Shown piece after piece: positions 60,762 through 64,000 of a stretch of DNA of 64,000 nucleotides. The DNA lies in assembly GCF_900103365.1 (NCBI RefSeq), contig NZ_LT629703.1, forward strand, positions 2,852,001-2,916,000, in the 5' to 3' direction. The notes beneath the pieces are model-generated. The model was not told the origin of the DNA. It searched no databases and saw only the letters and a list, made by a program, of their open reading frames with translations. Position 1 is the first letter of the stretch. Each line of letters opens with the position of its first letter. The position numbers and the translations under genes are program-made. This DNA comes from Afipia sp. GAS231. Its GTDB lineage: Bacteria > Pseudomonadota > Alphaproteobacteria > Rhizobiales > Xanthobacteraceae.

Positions 60762-61478
60762 TTATTTGTCGACGAAGGTCACGGTCTCCGCCACGCTCGC
60801 CCGCGAGGTGCGGTAGCTGTTGACCTTGTGCGCGTTGTCGGCGAAGCCGAACGAAATGCCGCAGACCACCTTGCGGTCATCAGCCAGCTTGAAATGCCGC
60901 CGGATCAACCCGGAGTGACGCGCCAGCGCGGCCTGCGGAATGGTGCCGAGCCCGAGCGCCTGCGCCGCCAGCATGAAGTTGCCGACATAGGCGCCGCAAT
61001 CGATTGCACCGTAGATGCCGAGCGGCTCGTCGGTGTGGATAACGGCGACATGCGGCGCGCCAAAGAAATTGTAATTCTCCAGCGCCTGTTTGGCGTAAGC
61101 CATCTTGTCACCGCGCACGATGCCCAGCGTGTTGTAGAGCTGAAAGCCGCTTTCGCGGCGGCGTTCGAGATAAGGCCCGAGATATTCGCGCGGCGGCGTG
61201 AAGTCGTGGTCGTCCTTGGCGCCGGACGCGGCCTCGGCATAGATCGCTTTACGAAATCTTTCCTTGGCCTCGCCGCTGGCGATCAACACCTGCCAGGGCT
61301 GGCTGTTGCACCACGACGCGGTGCGCTGCGCCGCGACGAGAACGCGCTCGATGGTCTTTGATGGCACCGGCTGCGGCAGAAACGCGCGAACCGAATAGCG
61401 TTCTCCCAACAGCTCTTCGAGCACGCCGATGCGATCTTCGGTCGCGTACCTGGTCTTTGCCGCAGCGTCCATGGTCAT
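60762..61478 (-). CDS. Nitroreductase family protein
   Basis: 238 residues. FMN-dependent nitroreductase fold: LLGERYSVRAFLPQPVP (Arg-Ser-x-Arg FMN contact), RTASWCNSQPWQVLIASGEA, and AIDCGAYVGNFMLAAQALGLGTIPQAALA, then KVVCGISFGFADNAHKVN. It reduces nitro, quinone or enone groups with NAD(P)H. Its ATG overlaps the stop of the upstream acyl-CoA dehydrogenase by four bases, so the two are translationally coupled. Confidence 0.9.
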   Translation of the reverse strand: MTMDAAAKTRYATEDRIGVLEELLGERYSVRAFLPQPVPSKTIERVLVAAQRTASWCNSQPWQVLIASGEAKERFRKAIYAEAASGAKDDHDFTPPREYLGPYLERRRESGFQLYNTLGIVRGDKMAYAKQALENYNFFGAPHVAVIHTDEPLGIYGAIDCGAYVGNFMLAAQALGLGTIPQAALARHSGLIRRHFKLADDRKVVCGISFGFADNAHKVNSYRTSRASVAETVTFVDK

Positions 61479-62719
61479 CGCCCCTTGGTCGGGATCTTGT
61501 TGAACGGCACGTCCTTGTCGACCCGGATATCGCCGGGCAGGCCCAGCACGCGCTCGGCAATGATGTTGCGCAGGATTTCGTCGGTACCGCCGGCGATGCG
61601 CATCGACGGCGAACTGAGCAACATCTGCTGGAACTGGCCGTGCGCCACTTCCTCGTCCGCGCCGGTCAGCGCGCCGGCTGCCCCCTCCAGGTCCATCGCG
61701 TAGCTTGCGATGTCCTGCAGCATCGTGCCCGAGACCAGCTTGCCGATGGAATTTTCCGGACCCGGCCGCTCGCCCTTGGAGAGCGACGAGATCGCGCGAT
61801 AGCTGGTATATTTCAACCCGCTCGCCTTCACCGCCCAGCTTGCGAGCTTGGAGCGGGTGGCGCGGTCGTCGATGGCGGGGCCGTCTTCCGTCATCAGGCT
61901 GGAGCAGAACTCGAACATTTCAGGAAAACCGGTCGCAAGCCGCGAGCCGATCGACATGCGCTCGTTCATCAGCGTCGTCAGCGACACGTTCCAGCCGTCG
62001 CCGACCGCACCGAGGCGCTGATGATCGGGAATCACGACGTCGGTGAAATAGACCTCGTTGAATTCCTGCATGCCGTTGGCCTGCTTGATCGGCCGCACCT
62101 CGACGCCCGGGCTCTTCATGTCGAGGAAGAACATCGTCAGGCCCTTGTGCTTCGGCACATTGGGGTCGGTGCGCGTGATCAGCAGACCGTAATCCGAATA
62201 GTGCGCGCCGGAGGTCCAGATCTTCTGGCCGTTGACGACCCAGTTGTCGCCTTTCTTCTCGGCGCGGGTACGAAGCCCCGCGACGTCGGAGCCGCCGGCC
62301 GGCTCGGAGAACAACTGGCACCAGATATGTTCACCGGAAGCGAGCTTCGGCAGATAGTGGCGTTTGTGCTCCTCACTGCCGAACGCCATCACGGTCGGAC
62401 CGCACATGCCTTCGCCGATCTGGAACGGTTGCGTCAGCTTGCCGTAGACGCCCTCTTCCTGCTGCCAGATCACCTTCTCGATCGGGGTGGCGCCGCGGCC
62501 GCCATATTCCTTCGGCCAGTGCAGGCAGGCCCAGCCGCCTTCGGCCTTCTTCTTCTGCCAGGCCTTGCCGACGTCGACGATCTCTTCCTTCTCGAGCCGG
62601 ATGCGGCCGAGTGAGGATTTGGAAAGCTCGGCCTCATATTTTTTCGGCGCGTTGGCCTCGACCCATTTGCGGGCGAGGCTACGGAATTCGGCTTCCTGCG
62701 GGGTGTCGTCGAAGTTCAT
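61475..62719 (-). CDS. Acyl-CoA dehydrogenase family protein (copy A)
   Basis: 414 residues: HWPKEYGGRGATPIEKVIWQ, CQLFSEPAGGSDVAGLRTRA (flavin loop), NGQKIWTSGAHYSDYGLLIT (middle domain), LMNERMSIGS and AGGTDEILRNIIAERVLGLP (C-domain). As in many long FadE-type proteins the Y-E-G glutamate is replaced (A-G-G). It is closely related over its whole length to the next gene upstream; both end with PGDIRVDKDVPFNKIPTKGR. It is translationally coupled to the nitroreductase. Substrate unknown. Confidence 0.9.
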   Translation of the reverse strand: MNFDDTPQEAEFRSLARKWVEANAPKKYEAELSKSSLGRIRLEKEEIVDVGKAWQKKKAEGGWACLHWPKEYGGRGATPIEKVIWQQEEGVYGKLTQPFQIGEGMCGPTVMAFGSEEHKRHYLPKLASGEHIWCQLFSEPAGGSDVAGLRTRAEKKGDNWVVNGQKIWTSGAHYSDYGLLITRTDPNVPKHKGLTMFFLDMKSPGVEVRPIKQANGMQEFNEVYFTDVVIPDHQRLGAVGDGWNVSLTTLMNERMSIGSRLATGFPEMFEFCSSLMTEDGPAIDDRATRSKLASWAVKASGLKYTSYRAISSLSKGERPGPENSIGKLVSGTMLQDIASYAMDLEGAAGALTGADEEVAHGQFQQMLLSSPSMRIAGGTDEILRNIIAERVLGLPGDIRVDKDVPFNKIPTKGR

Positions 62720-62736
62720 GGCGGCTTCCTCTTTCT

Positions 62737-62827
62737 GTCATTCCGGGGCGCGCATCGCGCGAACCCGGAATCTCGATTTACAACCTCTAGATTCCGGGTC
62801 TGCGCCTGCGGCGCATCCCGGAATGAC
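62737..62827. repeat. Palindromic repeat (GTCATTCCGGGGCGCGC family)
   Basis: GTCATTCCGGGGCGCGCATC plus GAACCCGGAATCT at the left, AGATTCCGGGTCTGCG and GCATCCCGGAATGAC at the right; it separates two acyl-CoA dehydrogenase paralogues. Confidence 0.7.
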
Positions 62828-62834
62828 GATCTTG

Positions 62835-64000
62835 TTACGCGCGTCCCTTGGTCGGAATCTTGTTGAACGGCACGTCCTTGTCGACCCGGATATCTCCGGG
62901 CAGGCCAAGCACGCGCTCGGCGATGATATTGCGCATGATTTCGTCGGTACCGCCCTCGACGCGGGTACCCGGCGCACGCAGCAGCATCGCCTGGAATTTT
63001 CCGGCGACTTCGGCGTCTTCCGGCCCGCTCAGCACGCCTGCGGCGCCCTGCAGATCGAGCGCGTACATCGCCACGTCCTGAATCATCGAACCCGCCACCA
63101 GCTTGCCGATGGAGTTTTCCGGACCCGGACGGTCGCCCTTCGACAGCGCCGAGATCGCGCGCATCGAGGTATATTTCAACCCGCTCGCCTTTACCGCCCA
63201 GTTCGCCAGCTTGGAACGGACGCCAGGATCTTCGATCGCGGGACCATCCTCCAGCATCAGGCTGTTGCAGAACTCGAACAGCTCCGGAAAGCCGGTCGAG
63301 ACACCGGCGCCGATCGACATGCGCTCGTTCATCAGCGTGGTCAGCGACACGTTCCAGCCGTCATTGACGGCGCCGAGCCGCTGCGAATCCGGGATCTTCA
63401 CGTCGGTGAAATAGACCTCGTTGAAGTCGGAATGTCCGCTGGCCTGCTTGATCGGCCGCACCTCGACACCAGGGCTCTTCATGTCCAGGAAGAACATGGT
63501 GAGGCCCTTGTGCTTGGCAACGGTCGGATCGGTGCGCGTCAGCAGGATGCCGTAATCCGAATAGTGCGCGCCCGAGGTCCAGATCTTCTGGCCGTTGATG
63601 ATCCAGTCGTCGCCCTTCTTCTCGGCGCGCGTGCGCAAGCCGGCAACGTCGGAACCGCCAGCGGGTTCGGAGAACAACTGGCACCAGACCTTTTCGCCCG
63701 ACGCCAGCGGCGGCAGATATTTGCGCTTCTGCTCTTCGCCGGCGAACGCCATCATGGTCGGTCCGCACATGCCATGGCCGATGATGAAGACGCCGGAGAG
63801 CTTGCCGAACGGTCCCTCTTCCTGCTGCCAAATCACGCGTTCGATCGGCGACGATCCACGGCCGCCATATTCCTTCGGCCAGTGCAGACAGGCCCAGCCG
63901 GCGTCAGCCTTCTTCTTCTGCCAGACTTTTGCGACTTCGAGAATGTTGACGTCCTTGAGTGCGGAGCGACCGAGCGAGGATTTGCGTAGTTCATCCTCAT
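62835..64000 (-). CDS. Acyl-CoA dehydrogenase family protein (copy B, 5' end outside window)
   Basis: The frame stays open to the last base, so the start lies beyond 64000. The visible 388 codons match copy A: HWPKEYGGRGSSPIERVIWQ, FSEPAGGSDVAGLRTRAEKK, NGQKIWTSGAHYSDYGILLT, EGGTDEIMRNIIAERVLGLP and the same C-terminal PFNKIPTKGR. Differences cluster in the first C-domain part (SSLMTEDG versus NSLMLEDG) and around VLSGPEDAEVAGKFQ. It is a tandem duplicate or a two-subunit pair with copy A. Confidence 0.9.
   Translation of the reverse strand, partial: EDELRKSSLGRSALKDVNILEVAKVWQKKKADAGWACLHWPKEYGGRGSSPIERVIWQQEEGPFGKLSGVFIIGHGMCGPTMMAFAGEEQKRKYLPPLASGEKVWCQLFSEPAGGSDVAGLRTRAEKKGDDWIINGQKIWTSGAHYSDYGILLTRTDPTVAKHKGLTMFFLDMKSPGVEVRPIKQASGHSDFNEVYFTDVKIPDSQRLGAVNDGWNVSLTTLMNERMSIGAGVSTGFPELFEFCNSLMLEDGPAIEDPGVRSKLANWAVKASGLKYTSMRAISALSKGDRPGPENSIGKLVAGSMIQDVAMYALDLQGAAGVLSGPEDAEVAGKFQAMLLRAPGTRVEGGTDEIMRNIIAERVLGLPGDIRVDKDVPFNKIPTKGRA

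Overview
The window is GC-rich (codons mostly end in G or C), densely coded alphaproteobacterial DNA. Several things point to Bradyrhizobium or a close relative such as Rhodopseudomonas. One block resembles the pimelate (pim) locus of Rhodopseudomonas palustris. There is a MlotiK1-type potassium channel. The gaps between genes are full of the palindromic repeats common in this group (CGTCATTGCGAGC..., CGTCATGCCCGG..., AGCGTTTTCGAGCGAAG...). No rRNA, tRNA, insertion sequence, phage gene or CRISPR array was seen. All placements come from reading the sequence; no database search was run.

Layout. 1-5.6 kb: the 3' end of metH, a zeta-class glutathione transferase (maiA-like), another GST, a Tat-type alpha/beta hydrolase and glpK. 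5.8-27.5 kb: a pim-like catabolic operon on the minus strand (enoyl-CoA hydratase/3-hydroxyacyl-CoA dehydrogenase, CoA ligase, two acyl-CoA dehydrogenases, SDR). It faces an IclR regulator and a branched-chain-type ABC transporter core (livG-F-H-M). The transporter is followed by six tandem paralogous solute-binding proteins (SBPs) and a glycerate kinase. Each of the first five SBP genes is closed by its own Rho-independent terminator, so one membrane complex appears to be served by six separately transcribed receptors.

27.6-46.2 kb: a hydroxycinnamate/4-hydroxybenzoate region. It has a MarR regulator, a second ABC core (livH, a livM-livG fusion, livF), a separate LivK-type SBP, and a minus-strand run of enoyl-CoA hydratase, feruloyl-CoA synthase, 3-hydroxyacyl-CoA dehydrogenase and a 4-hydroxybenzoyl-CoA-type thioesterase. 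A TRAP transporter operon carrying a DUF3237 gene lies next to pobA (4-hydroxybenzoate 3-monooxygenase). The gene set fits uptake of p-coumarate/ferulate-type acids, CoA activation, beta-oxidative side-chain shortening, hydrolysis to the hydroxybenzoate and ring hydroxylation to protocatechuate. No beta-ketothiolase is present. AT-rich palindromes near the MarR gene, the hydratase and pobA could be shared operators. Inserted in this region are a VOC/MarR divergent pair and a PAS-PAS-GAF-GGDEF-EAL protein.

46.3-64 kb: mixed housekeeping and regulatory genes. They include PaaI thioesterase/LysR/PPOX, amidase/TetR and GST/WYL; the last two have duplicated operator-like palindromes. Also here are a YkgJ cysteine-cluster protein, DUF3307, a membrane-anchored TAXI-type protein preceded by a possibly structured non-coding stretch, a DUF6537-like protein, two cyclic-nucleotide-binding membrane proteins (one the K+ channel), a divergent crotonase, two small secreted proteins, a nitroreductase and two tandem acyl-CoA dehydrogenases, the last cut by the window edge.
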